Assembly: GCA_963766295.1 (NCBI GenBank)
Contig: CAVXYW010000002.1
Span: 496,001 to 560,000 of the forward strand
Direction of reading: 5' to 3'
DNA from: JBBDRJ01 sp963766295
GTDB lineage: Bacteria > Actinomycetota > JAICYB01
DNA length: 64,000 nt
Shown one piece after another: positions 1 through 8,445 of the stretch (the stretch's first letter is position 1; each line of letters starts with the position of its first letter). A program made the position numbers and the translations under genes. The notes beneath the pieces are model-generated. The model saw only the letters and a program-made list of their open reading frames with translations, had not been told where the DNA came from and searched no databases.

Positions 1-501
1 GATCGCTTCGAGGTCTTGTTCCGTGGCGGTGTGGCACAGCAAGGTTGGGTCGGCGAGATCCCGCAACGATACGCCGAGGTTCACGGCCTCGCCGTCTTGC
101 CGGTAGCCGCGGTCCCCGAAGAAACAAACCGCTTCGGTCGCGCGTACATCAACGCCGGGAACCACGTAGATCGGCGCGGACGTACCAACGTGTATTGACG
201 AGGCGCCTCGTTCGCGACAGAAGTTCTCAAGATGCTCGAGGAGCATCGATCCGATGCCTTGGCGCTGAACGCGGGGGTGGACGGCCAGGAACTTGATCCA
301 ACCGAGATCGCCTCGCACTACTGCGGTACCGAAGCCCTCGAGGCCCGTGTTGTGCACTGCGAGCACTTGCTGTTCGTCCGGATCGCTGAATATCGATCGC
401 TCAACGGATGCCGTTGTGAGCAGATCGTAAGGGCACGCCACTCGCGTGAAGGCGGCGATCTGTGCTGCGTCATCGATTGTCAGAGATACGGGCGCTTTCA
501 C
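1..501 (-). CDS. GNAT family N-acetyltransferase (3' end outside window)
   Basis: Reverse-strand frame open from a GTG at 501 to the window edge (167 codons, no stop). The central motif RVQRQGIGSMLLEH is the acetyl-CoA pyrophosphate-binding loop (R/Q-x-x-G-x-G/A) of the GNAT fold, preceded by the strand WIKFLAVHP. A later GDRGY segment matches the C-terminal part of the fold. GNAT enzymes transfer an acetyl group from acetyl-CoA to an amine; the substrate cannot be read from the sequence. It is divergent from the dehydrogenase starting at 547. The part beyond about residue 155 may begin a second domain. The family call is firm, the substrate unknown. Confidence 0.8.
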   Translation of the reverse strand, partial: MKAPVSLTIDDAAQIAAFTRVACPYDLLTTASVERSIFSDPDEQQVLAVHNTGLEGFGTAVVRGDLGWIKFLAVHPRVQRQGIGSMLLEHLENFCRERGASSIHVGTSAPIYVVPGVDVRATEAVCFFGDRGYRQDGEAVNLGVSLRDLADPTLLCHTATEQDLEAI

Positions 502-546
502 AAGTCGATTATGTGAGCTCGAAGCGGTGCGGCGTAGAGTGTCGCG

Positions 547-1311
547 GTGCAGACCGAGGGAATGACCGCGCTGGTCACGGGCGGCGCGTCCGGGCTGGGG
601 CGTGCCAGCGTCGAAGCTCTGCTCGGCGTGGGCGCCAATGCCGTCATCTGCGACCTGCCGAAGTCGCCGGGTGAGCACGTGGCCGCCGAGCTCGGTGACC
701 GAACAGCCTTCGCGCCAACCGATGTGACCGACGAGAGACAGGTCCAAGCAGCGATTGACCTGGCCGTTGAGCGGTTCGGCGGTGTCCATTTCGTGATCAA
801 CTGCGCCGGCGTGGGCTGGGCGCAGAGAACCACGTCCCGATCGGGTCCCCACGACATGAAGGTGTTCGAGCTGGTTCTGCGCGTGAATCTGATCGGCACG
901 TTCAACGTGATCCGTTTGGCCGCTACGCAGATGTCATCTCAAGAACCGATAGGCGAGGAACGCGGAGTGATCGTCAATACTGCGAGCGTCGCCGCTTTCG
1001 ACGGTCAGATCGGGCAGGCCGCTTACTCGGCATCGAAGGGCGGGGTAGTAGCGATGACTCTGCCCATCGCCCGCGATCTAGCGCCGCGTTTGATCAGGGT
1101 GGTGACCATCGCGCCGGGGACGTTCGACACCCCGATGCTCGCCGGACTTCCCGAAGATCAGCGCGAGAAGCTTGCGTCCCAGATCCTCCATCCTCAGAGG
1201 CTCGGACAGCCGCGCGAGTTCGGCGCGCTCGTCCGGCACATCGTCGAGAACCCGGTGATCAACGCAGAGACGATCCGATTGGACGGCGGTATCCGCATGC
1301 CACCGCGATAG
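547..1311 (+). CDS. SDR dehydrogenase, HSD10 / 3-hydroxyacyl-CoA dehydrogenase type II-like
   Basis: Protein of 254 aa from GTG 547; an ATG at 562 is a shorter alternative. The N-terminal TGGASGLG is the Rossmann NAD(P)-binding glycine motif and NCAG stands for the usual NNAG. The active site is Ser in NTASVAAF, Tyr in QAAYSASKGG and the Lys four residues later. The segments GQIGQAAYSASKGG and TIAPGTFDTPMLAGLPE closely resemble the HSD10 family, which oxidises 3-hydroxyacyl-CoA and some hydroxysteroids with NAD. This suggests a beta-oxidation or steroid-side-chain role. The next gene, mscL, follows after 14 bases with a strong ribosome site; the two products are not obviously related. Confidence 0.85.
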   Translation: MQTEGMTALVTGGASGLGRASVEALLGVGANAVICDLPKSPGEHVAAELGDRTAFAPTDVTDERQVQAAIDLAVERFGGVHFVINCAGVGWAQRTTSRSGPHDMKVFELVLRVNLIGTFNVIRLAATQMSSQEPIGEERGVIVNTASVAAFDGQIGQAAYSASKGGVVAMTLPIARDLAPRLIRVVTIAPGTFDTPMLAGLPEDQREKLASQILHPQRLGQPREFGALVRHIVENPVINAETIRLDGGIRMPPR

Positions 1312-1325
1312 GAGGGAGGACCGAG

Positions 1326-1733
1326 ATGCTCAAGGAGTTCAAGGCTTTTGTTCTCCGCGGAAACGTCGTAGATCTCGCTGTCGGTGTGATCATCGGCGCC
1401 GCATTCGGGGTAGTCGTGACCTCACTGGTCAAAGACATGATCACACCGCTTCTGGGTTTGCTCAGCATCCCCGACTTCTCGACCGCTTCGGCAAAGGTTG
1501 GAGACGCACAGATCCGCTACGGACTCTTCATCAACGCGATCATCAGCTTCGTCGTCGTCGCCGCCGGCGTGTTTTTCCTCGTCGTCAAGCCGTTGAACCA
1601 CATGATGGGGAGAGGAAAGGAAGATCCGAAGGTCCAGGACTGCCCACACTGCCTCAGCTCTATACCTGCCGACGCCAAGGTGTGTTCGCACTGCACCAGG
1701 GACATCAAGCCGGCGCGCGCTTCGCGACGGTAA
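1326..1733 (+). CDS. mscL: Large-conductance mechanosensitive channel MscL with C-terminal zinc ribbon
   Basis: Protein of 135 aa from ATG 1326 behind GGAGGGAGG. The N-terminus (LKEFKAFVLRGNVVDLAVG) and first membrane helix are typical of MscL, the homopentameric inner-membrane channel that opens on membrane stretch and releases solutes in osmotic downshock. A second helix covers about residues 60-85, followed by KPLNHMMGR. Instead of the usual short amphipathic C-terminal bundle helix, the last 35 residues hold two CxxC pairs (CPHC and CSHC) spaced like a zinc ribbon. Length is close to the family norm of about 130-150, so the ribbon replaces rather than extends the normal tail. Confidence 0.93.
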   Translation: MLKEFKAFVLRGNVVDLAVGVIIGAAFGVVVTSLVKDMITPLLGLLSIPDFSTASAKVGDAQIRYGLFINAIISFVVVAAGVFFLVVKPLNHMMGRGKEDPKVQDCPHCLSSIPADAKVCSHCTRDIKPARASRR

Positions 1734-1745
1734 GGGAGAGGAGTC

Positions 1746-2564
1746 ATGGCTCGCGTAGCGGGACGGCACAAGTGGAACGAAACCTTCGATTGGATTCCGG
1801 CAAAGGGACCGTTCCGCCGATTGAGTCAGGACCAGGCCCGGTCATACGACGAGCGGGGACTCTTCGTCCTGGACGGCGCCTTCGACGCCGAATCCATCGG
1901 GCGCATCCGCGAGGAGATCGATCCGTTCGAGGAGAAGTCCACCGATTGGCTGCGCAGTAAAGGTGGAAGTGTCGCGATATCCGACGCCGACGCGATCACG
2001 TTCACGACGCACTTGGTCAAGCGGTCGGAGCTGTTAAAGGAGATCTGCTCGACCGGTGTCCTTGCCGACCTCGCGCACGACCTGATCGGCTCAGATGTGC
2101 GCCTCTACTGGGATCAGGCCGTCTACAAGAAACCTGAGAAGCCTCGTCCCTTCCCGTGGCACCAGGACAACGGGTATGCGTACGTCGAACCACAGCAGTA
2201 TCTGACGTGCTGGATCGCTCTTACCGATGCAACCGAGGACAACGGATGTCCGCTCGTCGTTCCCGGCCTGCACAAGCTCGGTACCCTCGACCATTGGTGG
2301 ACCGACTACGGCTTCCAATGCGTCGAGGATCCCTCTGACGTGATCCCGGCCCCAACCAAGGCCGGCGGCATCGTCGTGTTCTCTTCGTTGACGCCCCATC
2401 AAACCGGCCCGAACGTGACCGCCAATGTGCGTAAGGCGTACATCGTTCAATACGCGCCCACGGGTGCAGTGATCTCACGAGACGAGAAGGGTGAACGCGT
2501 CCGCGTGAACGCCGACGATCCAGAACGGCAGTTCGAGATCCTGCGAGACGGTAAGCCCGTCTAG
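1746..2564 (+). CDS. Phytanoyl-CoA dioxygenase (PhyH) family Fe(II)/2-oxoglutarate oxygenase
   Basis: Protein of 272 aa from ATG 1746 with GGGAGAGG just upstream. The iron site appears as HQDNGY (H-x-D, around residue 139) and a distal His in LTPHQTGPN, with Arg in the following VRKAY as the likely 2-oxoglutarate contact. FPWHQDNGYAYV and DATEDNGCPLVVPGLHK are typical PhyH-family segments. These enzymes hydroxylate lipids, acyl-CoAs or small metabolites. It lies 12 bases after mscL and in the same direction, so they may be co-transcribed. The substrate is not predictable. Confidence 0.87.
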   Translation: MARVAGRHKWNETFDWIPAKGPFRRLSQDQARSYDERGLFVLDGAFDAESIGRIREEIDPFEEKSTDWLRSKGGSVAISDADAITFTTHLVKRSELLKEICSTGVLADLAHDLIGSDVRLYWDQAVYKKPEKPRPFPWHQDNGYAYVEPQQYLTCWIALTDATEDNGCPLVVPGLHKLGTLDHWWTDYGFQCVEDPSDVIPAPTKAGGIVVFSSLTPHQTGPNVTANVRKAYIVQYAPTGAVISRDEKGERVRVNADDPERQFEILRDGKPV

Positions 2565-2689
2565 ACGCGAACTTTTCCTCCCGGAATCGCAGCCTCGGAT
2601 CCTGGGTTAAGGTCGAGGTTCAACGCGACGGACGCGATATGCAGCCCAAGCGGACCGACGAGCATGAGTAACAGCTGAAGGGATCTCCC

Positions 2690-3676
2690 ATGCCTAGAGC
2701 CAAGCGACGCAGCAGCCAGCCGGCGATCCTCGCTGAGGATCTGTACAAATCGTTCGGCAAGGTAAAGGCGCTGGACGGCGTCGACATCTCGGTGAAGGAA
2801 GGCTCCGTGCTCGGTTTGCTCGGCCCCAACGGCGCCGGGAAGACCACGGCTGTCCGGATCCTCACGACCTTGCTGCAACCCGACGGTGGACGCGCATCGG
2901 TCCTGGGTCACGACGTTGTGAAGGAACCGGATGCAGTGCGTCGATCCATCGGGTTGACCGGTCAAGGCGCAGCCGTCGACGACAACCTCACGGGGGCCGA
3001 GAACCTCTGGCTGGTCGGCAAGCTGTACCACATGCCGGAGCGAAAGGCCCGTGCGCGAGCCGGTGAGTTGCTCGAGCGCTTCGGTCTTTCGCATGCGGCG
3101 GATCGTCCCGCGAAGACGTATTCGGGTGGTATGCAGCGGCGGCTTGACCTCGCGGCGAGCTTGGTGAACCGTCCGCCCGTACTTTTTCTAGACGAACCGA
3201 CGACTGGACTCGATCCTGCGAGCCGAGTAGGGCTGTGGGAAGTGATCGAGGATCTCGTTCGCGAAGGCGCAACGCTCCTGTTAACGACGCAGTACCTCGA
3301 CGAGGCCGACCATCTAGCCCACCGCATCAGTGTTGTCGATCACGGCAAGGTCATCGCCGAGGGAACCTCCGCTCAGCTGAAGCAACGAATCGGTAGAGAG
3401 TTCATCGACGTCGAATTACGCTGGAAGAAGGACGTTGAGCGAGCGATCAAAGCGCTCGCGCCCTTGACGGCCGGTGAAGCGATCTTCGACGAGCTAAACG
3501 TTAGCGTGCCGGTGTCAAACGGCACAGGTGTGGTTGCCGATGCCGTCCGCCGTCTGGACAAAGCGAAGGTGAAGATCGTCGATCTCTCGGTGAGGGAGTC
3601 GACCCTCAACGACGTTTTCATGACGCTTACCGGCCACGCCGCAGAAGAGGACGCAGTAGAGGAGGAAAAGGTCTGA
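2690..3676 (+). CDS. ABC transporter ATP-binding protein, DrrA/daunorubicin-resistance type
   Basis: Protein of 328 aa. Walker A is GPNGAGKTT, the signature is YSGGMQRRLDL, Walker B is LFLDEPTTGLDP and the switch His lies after LTTQYLDEADH. The C-terminal 80 residues form the accessory domain usual for DrrA-type exporters (linker VVDHGKVIAEGT, then a beta-alpha domain). It powers the membrane protein encoded next, whose ATG overlaps this gene's final base. These exporters commonly move drugs or lipids out of the cell. The 125 bases before the start hold a weak AAGGGA ribosome site; I saw no clear operator there. Confidence 0.93.
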   Translation: MPRAKRRSSQPAILAEDLYKSFGKVKALDGVDISVKEGSVLGLLGPNGAGKTTAVRILTTLLQPDGGRASVLGHDVVKEPDAVRRSIGLTGQGAAVDDNLTGAENLWLVGKLYHMPERKARARAGELLERFGLSHAADRPAKTYSGGMQRRLDLAASLVNRPPVLFLDEPTTGLDPASRVGLWEVIEDLVREGATLLLTTQYLDEADHLAHRISVVDHGKVIAEGTSAQLKQRIGREFIDVELRWKKDVERAIKALAPLTAGEAIFDELNVSVPVSNGTGVVADAVRRLDKAKVKIVDLSVRESTLNDVFMTLTGHAAEEDAVEEEKV

Positions 3677-4479
3677 TGGCCGTCCTACCGGCTGCGCTTA
3701 AACCTTCTCAGCGATTCGTTTGGACGGTGCAGGACGCCGTCACGATGACAAGGCGAAATCTGATCCACATCATCCGCGTGCCTCAGCTACTCGTGTTCTC
3801 CACAATCCAGCCGGTGATGTTCATCCTTCTCTTCACCTACGTTTTCGGCGGAGCCATCGGCGGCCTCCCGAGCGGTGTTTCGTACAAGAACTACCTGCTC
3901 CCCGGCATCCTCGTTCAGATCACGTCGTTCGGTGCCATGAATACCGGCATCGGCTTGGCCGAGGACATCAACAAAGGCCTGATCGATAGGTTCCGCAGCC
4001 TGCCGATGTCGCGCTCGGCCGTGCTGGCCGGACGTACGATCTCGGATCTCGTGAGGAACATCTTCACGCTGTTGCTCATGTTCGGTGTGGGGAGCGCCAT
4101 CGGCTTCCGGATCCAGACCGGTCCCTTAGAGGCATTGGCCGCCTTCGGGATCATGTTGGCTTTCGGCTACGCCTTCAGCTGGATCGGTGCGACAGTCGGC
4201 CTTTACCTGAAGGATCCAGAAAGCGTTCAGGCGGCGGGATTCGTTTGGATCTTCCCTTTGATCTTCGCCAGCAGCTTGTTCGTCCCACTCGGAACATTAC
4301 CCGGATGGCTTCAGGCCTTCGCCAATAACCAGCCGGTCAGTCTGACGGCCGATGCAGTTCGCGCACTGGTGTTGGGCGGTCCCGCTTGGACGTATGTCTG
4401 GAAGGCGTTGCTCTGGGCCGGCGGGATAACCGCGGTCTTCGCGGGCCTTGCCGTCACGCGGTACCGGAAGTACGTCTAG
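3676..4479 (+). CDS. ABC-2 type transporter permease, DrrB-like
   Basis: Protein of 267 aa whose ATG overlaps the stop of the ATPase gene by one base, a sign of coupled translation. It has about six hydrophobic segments, starting with PQLLVFSTIQPVMFILLFTY, and the ABC-2 family segment NYLLPGILVQITSFGAMNTG followed by DINKGLIDRFRSLPMSRSAV. It forms the membrane channel of a two-gene exporter. It ends eight bases before the convergent intradiol-dioxygenase-like gene, with no obvious terminator hairpin. Confidence 0.92.
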   Translation: MAVLPAALKPSQRFVWTVQDAVTMTRRNLIHIIRVPQLLVFSTIQPVMFILLFTYVFGGAIGGLPSGVSYKNYLLPGILVQITSFGAMNTGIGLAEDINKGLIDRFRSLPMSRSAVLAGRTISDLVRNIFTLLLMFGVGSAIGFRIQTGPLEALAAFGIMLAFGYAFSWIGATVGLYLKDPESVQAAGFVWIFPLIFASSLFVPLGTLPGWLQAFANNQPVSLTADAVRALVLGGPAWTYVWKALLWAGGITAVFAGLAVTRYRKYV

Positions 4480-4487
4480 CCGCTGCG

Positions 4488-5138
4488 TTAGGTTTCGACG
4501 ACGAAGGTGAAGCCGGCGTTTTTCGTGTCACCGGAGTCGGTCATGTCCATTAGCAGTGACTGATCGAAGATCCCGTCGCTCGCGTTTTCCTCTTCATCTT
4601 CCGGGAAGTAGAGCTGAGTCGTGAGGATCGGTCCGTTCGGCGCTTGCACCTTCACGTGGATGTGCCGCGTGCGACCCGTGTAGATGCCCGGCATGATCGT
4701 TTGCAAGCGATACGTTCCATTCGCGTCGGTGAACAGGTGACCGCGCAGGTTGAATCCCGTGTTGTCATAGGCACCGGAATCGTCGGCGTGCCAGAAGTCG
4801 AGTAACGCGCGTTGTACCGGCTCACACGAAGTGCTGAGCACGGTTCCCGTCAGCACCATCTTCGTGCCACCGGAAACGTCGCTCGTGAAATCGGACTTCT
4901 CGGGCGTGTCGGGAGTGAAGTAGGGACCTTCCGTTTGCTGGATCGTCGGTTCGTCACCGTCATCGCACGAGGCGGTTGGTCTAAGTGTCGTGGCGGGCGC
5001 GGTTCCGCTTGTTGCCGGGGAAGCCGTACTTGAAGCGTCGTTCTGCGTGCCGCGCGAGCATGCTGCGACGAGTGCAGCCGCGCCGCCGATCAGTAGCGCC
5101 CTTCGCGACAGCAGGAGCCGCACATCCTCTTCCGTCAC
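4488..5138 (-). CDS. Exported intradiol ring-cleavage dioxygenase-like lipoprotein
   Basis: Protein of 216 aa from GTG 5138. The N-terminus has a twin arginine (SRRALLIGG), a hydrophobic stretch and a lipobox ending in Cys (ALVAAC), so it is probably exported by Tat and lipid-anchored. The catalytic domain has EGPYFTP, LDFWHADDSGAYDN and PGIYTGRTRHIHVKV, which hold the Tyr/Tyr/His/His non-haem Fe(III) ligands of the catechol/protocatechuate dioxygenase fold. Secreted relatives are known but their substrates are often undefined. The start codon overlaps the stop of the upstream adenylate cyclase gene by four bases (GTGA), so the two are probably one transcript. A non-enzymatic role cannot be excluded. 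Confidence 0.83.
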   Translation of the reverse strand: MTEEDVRLLLSRRALLIGGAAALVAACSRGTQNDASSTASPATSGTAPATTLRPTASCDDGDEPTIQQTEGPYFTPDTPEKSDFTSDVSGGTKMVLTGTVLSTSCEPVQRALLDFWHADDSGAYDNTGFNLRGHLFTDANGTYRLQTIMPGIYTGRTRHIHVKVQAPNGPILTTQLYFPEDEEENASDGIFDQSLLMDMTDSGDTKNAGFTFVVET

Positions 5139-6304
5139 TTTGTTTCCTCCCCGGCTTTGGTGACCCGTTCCACTGCTTCTTCTACGAGATCAGCTATCTC
5201 AACCGCTTTCAGGGGCAGAGGAACCTTCCACATCAGGCGTTGCTGCGGCTCGGCACCTTCCTTGCGAAGTACCCAGAACTTCGTGCGGCCGAATCCCTTT
5301 AGGGATTGCGGCCGCACGGCGCGGAAAGCGAAGCCCGGCTGGTCTTCGAGGGCGTCGTGGATGCTGTCGGACACGAGAACGGTGCCCGGATACGCGGCGT
5401 CGACCAAACGGCTGGCAAGGTTGGGCGCAGTTCCGTAGATGTCTCCTTGGTTGCGGATGGCCGGTCCTTCAGCCAGCCCGACCCGAAGGTCGGGGAGATG
5501 TTCGTCGCTGCCGAAGGCGGTGACGAGGTCGAGTGCGATCTCGGCCCCCTCGCGGGCGCTCAACGCCTCGAACATCACCTCGTCGCCGATCATCTTGACC
5601 ACGCGACCGCTGTGCCGGCTCACGAGGTCGACGGCGGTCGCTTCGAACTTCGAAACGGCGGCGGCGAGCGTTTCCTCGTCGAGGGACTGACTGATGCCGC
5701 TGAACCCCACGAGGTCCGCGAAACCAACGATGGCGCGGTTCTCCTCGTTCTCGTCGATCAGCATGGCCGCCCGTTTTGCTTCGGCAGCGAAGTGACGGCG
5801 CCACACATATACGAGCCAACGCTCTACGTCCTGGATGAGTGTCGGTGTTGTTGCCAGGACTTGGGGGAGCTCGGATACGTTCCCGGACTCCGTGGCGTTC
5901 CGCCGGACGATGTCGATCAAGGCCGACGCTACCTGAGCAGCCGAGCGCCCCATGACTCGCGTCATTTGTAACGCCATGTCGCGGTCTACTGTGCCCGAGC
6001 GAATGACGTCCACCACGCGGCGGAGGACGTCAACATCGGCCTCGGTGAAGACCGCATCTTCGTCACCTACATCCGGAAACCCAAGGGCGCGCCAGAACGA
6101 CGCCGCCTCCTCGACATCGATGCCTGCTCGTTCGGCAACTTCGAGTCGTGTCAGCCGCTCGGTTCCGGGGATGAAGATCCGGTCTACGAACAAGGAGACG
6201 AGTCCCCGCTGACCGTCCTGTTCGGCCGCTTGGATCTCGGCATCGGGAACGCCCATGCTCCGAAGCACATCGGCTAGGCCAGCCAACTGATCGCTCTCGG
6301 TCAC
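5135..6304 (-). CDS. Class III adenylate cyclase with N-terminal regulatory domain (Rv1264-like)
   Basis: Protein of 389 aa from GTG 6304 (VTESDQLAGL). The frame stays open farther upstream, but that part runs under the divergent hydrolase gene and is rejected. The C-terminal catalytic domain has FADLVGFS (first metal Asp), KMIGDEVMF (substrate Lys and second metal Asp) and GDIYGTAPNLASR (Asp, Asn and Arg of the active site). The N-terminal half matches the all-helical regulatory domain of mycobacterial Rv1264, which senses pH. It makes cAMP from ATP in the cytoplasm. Two proteins elsewhere in this window carry cNMP-binding domains and two CRP-type boxes are present, so this cyclase may supply the signal. 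Confidence 0.88.
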   Translation of the reverse strand: MTESDQLAGLADVLRSMGVPDAEIQAAEQDGQRGLVSLFVDRIFIPGTERLTRLEVAERAGIDVEEAASFWRALGFPDVGDEDAVFTEADVDVLRRVVDVIRSGTVDRDMALQMTRVMGRSAAQVASALIDIVRRNATESGNVSELPQVLATTPTLIQDVERWLVYVWRRHFAAEAKRAAMLIDENEENRAIVGFADLVGFSGISQSLDEETLAAAVSKFEATAVDLVSRHSGRVVKMIGDEVMFEALSAREGAEIALDLVTAFGSDEHLPDLRVGLAEGPAIRNQGDIYGTAPNLASRLVDAAYPGTVLVSDSIHDALEDQPGFAFRAVRPQSLKGFGRTKFWVLRKEGAEPQQRLMWKVPLPLKAVEIADLVEEAVERVTKAGEETK

Positions 6305-6315
6305 GCCCCGAGAGT

Positions 6316-6353
6316 AAACGAGACCATTGCAGATACCTGCAGTGGTCTCGTTT
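6316..6353. promoter_or_regulatory. 38-bp near-perfect inverted repeat between adenylate cyclase and SGNH hydrolase genes
   Basis: The 11-base arm AAACGAGACCA (6316-6326) is exactly complementary to TGGTCTCGTTT (6343-6353). Inside it TGCAG (6328-6332) pairs with CTGCA (6337-6341), leaving one mismatch (6327/6342) and a four-base centre. It sits 11 bases upstream of the cyclase GTG and 77 bases upstream of the hydrolase start. It could be an operator for a dimeric regulator or a hairpin in the cyclase leader. Confidence 0.6.
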
Positions 6354-6430
6354 GCCGCTCGCGTCGCTCGCGGTAACGAAGGCGTAGCATCGCTGTCGGT
6401 GAAGCGGGGACCGACTTCGGGAAGCGAGCC

Positions 6431-7510
6431 TTGATCAGCCGTGCGCAGGCGACGGCAGCTCTTGTTTGCGTCGGTGCAGTCGTGGCGCTCGGCGGTTCTG
6501 CGGGTGCGAGCGTGGTACCCAACGCCTATGTCGCGCTTGGAGATTCCTTCACAGCCGGGCCACTCGTCCCTAATCCGACCGGTGATCCGATCGATTGCGG
6601 GCGAAGCGATCACAACTATCCGACTCTGGTTGCCGCGGCGCTCGATGCGCCAGTTTTTCGCGATGTGAGCTGCGGGGGAGCCGACACCGAGGATTTCAGC
6701 GAGCCGCAGGAAGCGTACTTCGGCGGGATCAATCCGCCACAGTTCAATGCGTTGGGGGCTGATACGGCTCTCGTGACGGTTGGGATCGGCGGAAACGATA
6801 TGGGCTTCGGAGGAATCGTCGATCACTGCGTGCAACTGCCACCGCCGGTAGGCACGCCGTGCACCCCGTACTACAAGCGCAACGGCGGAGACGAACTGTC
6901 CGAACGTATTAACGAGACCGCACCAAAGATCGCCGCGGTGTTGCAGGAGATCCATCGCCGCGCTCCGGCGGCCGAGGTGTTCGTCGTGGACTACCCGGCT
7001 CTGCTGCCGGACGACGGCAGCGCCTGTTATCCCTACGTTCCGATCCTGCCCGAGGATGTTCCGTATCTGCGGGACAAAGAGAAAGAGCTGAACGCGATGC
7101 TCGCGGAACAAGCGGCAGCTAACGGCGCAACGCACGTCAGTTGGTACACGGCGAGCATCGGACACGACGCGTGCAAACTCCCGGGAACGGTGTGGGTCAA
7201 CGGCGCCGTAGTCGTTCCACCGTCTTTCCCGGCTCACCCCAACGCCGATGGCCTGGCCGGAGCGGCGGCTGCGGTGCTCGGGGCCATCGAACGCAGCGGT
7301 TTCAGCTGGCCCGTTGAAGGCGAGGTCGAAGTCCTCTCGAGCGGGGGATCGCGTGAAGACGACGCGGCCGCGACAAGAACGGCCGCGGTAACACCGCGCT
7401 TGCCGGCGACCGGTTCGTCCTCGGTCCTCACCGGAGTGCTGCTGGCGCTGTTTTCGCTGACGGGATCACTGGCGCTCCGACGGGGTTGGGCGCGAACGAA
7501 TCGCGGGTAG
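6431..7510 (+). CDS. Secreted SGNH/GDSL hydrolase with C-terminal LPxTG-type sorting signal
   Basis: Protein of 359 aa from TTG 6431. An N-terminal signal peptide (to about residue 27, GGSAGAS) precedes YVALGDSFTAG with the nucleophile Ser. GGND (block III) and a late His in FPAHPNADGL complete the SGNH esterase/lipase active site. Paired cysteines match the streptomycete secreted lipase type. The C-terminus has LPATG, a hydrophobic stretch of about 20 residues and an Arg-rich tail (RRGWART), the layout of a class E/A sortase substrate. The enzyme is therefore probably linked to the cell surface. No sortase gene is in the window. Confidence 0.87.
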   Translation: MISRAQATAALVCVGAVVALGGSAGASVVPNAYVALGDSFTAGPLVPNPTGDPIDCGRSDHNYPTLVAAALDAPVFRDVSCGGADTEDFSEPQEAYFGGINPPQFNALGADTALVTVGIGGNDMGFGGIVDHCVQLPPPVGTPCTPYYKRNGGDELSERINETAPKIAAVLQEIHRRAPAAEVFVVDYPALLPDDGSACYPYVPILPEDVPYLRDKEKELNAMLAEQAAANGATHVSWYTASIGHDACKLPGTVWVNGAVVVPPSFPAHPNADGLAGAAAAVLGAIERSGFSWPVEGEVEVLSSGGSREDDAAATRTAAVTPRLPATGSSSVLTGVLLALFSLTGSLALRRGWARTNRG

Positions 7511-7520
7511 TTTGGAAGCG

Positions 7521-8438
7521 ATGAAGCTCGAGGGCATCCACCACATCACGTGCATCACCGGCGACGCACCGCGCAACGTCGAGTTCTACGTCGGACTGCT
7601 GGGCTTAAGGATGGTCAAGAAGACCGTCAACCAGGACGTCCCGACGATCTATCACCTCTTCTATGCGGACGAGAAGGGAAACCCAGGGTCCGATCTGACT
7701 TTCTTCGAGTACCCCGGGGCAGAACGAGGGCGTGCGGGTGCAGGGATGATCCATCGGATCGTTTGGAGGCTTGGGACGAACGATGCCATCGCGTTCTGGG
7801 AGGACCGCCTGCGTTCGTCCGGCGTCGTTGTCGAACGCGAAGGTGAAGCGATCAGATTCGAAGATCCCGAAGGTTTGGGTTTGGAATTTCGAGTCGTAAG
7901 CACCAACGAAGAACCTCTCGTCGCGAATCATTCGGACATCCCGGACGACTACGCGCTCCAGGGTTTCGACGGAGCGCGCGCGTATTCGGCCGACCCTCAA
8001 GCGAGCCGGGAACTGCTCGAGCAGGCGATGGGGTTCACGTCCACCGGCGATAAGGGCTACGAAAGTCGGGGTGACAAACGGAGCTCGTGGTGGGCATACG
8101 ACGAATCGCGTTCGCGCGGTTCGCAGGGTGCCGGCACCGTCCATCACATCGCCTGGGCTTCAGAGATGGACGACCACCTCGCGTGGCGGCAACGCGTGAT
8201 GGAAGCGGGGCCGACTCCTGTGATCGACCGCTTCTGGTTCAAGTCGATCTACTACCGGGAGCCGAGCGGCGTGCTGTTCGAGATCGCAACACTCGGGCCG
8301 GGCTTCACCGCCGACGAATCACTCGAGCATCTCGGTGAGCACCTAACGCTCCCTCCGAACTTCGAGCATCTGCGGGACGAGTTGGAAAAGACTTTGACGC
8401 CGCTCCCCGATCCCGTAGCGCTTCGCTCGAAGCCATAG
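7521..8438 (+). CDS. VOC-family ring-cleaving dioxygenase / glyoxalase-fold protein
   Basis: Protein of 305 aa from ATG 7521; a TTG at 7512 is possible. It has two vicinal-oxygen-chelate modules. The first starts LEGIHHITCITGD with its metal His; the second begins near GFDGARAYSAD, with GTVHHIAWASEMDD and a late Glu in YREPSGVLFEIAT. This two-module layout and the segment RFWFKSIYYREPSG match the MhqA/MhqO (LinE-like) ring-cleaving dioxygenases acting on hydroquinones. The metal ligands are His, His and Glu. It begins ten bases after the SGNH hydrolase stop, with no evident common pathway. Confidence 0.85.
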   Translation: MKLEGIHHITCITGDAPRNVEFYVGLLGLRMVKKTVNQDVPTIYHLFYADEKGNPGSDLTFFEYPGAERGRAGAGMIHRIVWRLGTNDAIAFWEDRLRSSGVVVEREGEAIRFEDPEGLGLEFRVVSTNEEPLVANHSDIPDDYALQGFDGARAYSADPQASRELLEQAMGFTSTGDKGYESRGDKRSSWWAYDESRSRGSQGAGTVHHIAWASEMDDHLAWRQRVMEAGPTPVIDRFWFKSIYYREPSGVLFEIATLGPGFTADESLEHLGEHLTLPPNFEHLRDELEKTLTPLPDPVALRSKP

Positions 8439-8445
8439 CCGCGAG

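Noticed and set aside
6305..7237. Upstream extension of the adenylate cyclase reading frame to 7237
   Set aside because: It would run under the SGNH hydrolase on the other strand, has no recognisable domain and is Arg-rich, as expected for a shadow frame. The GTG at 6304 gives the family-typical length.
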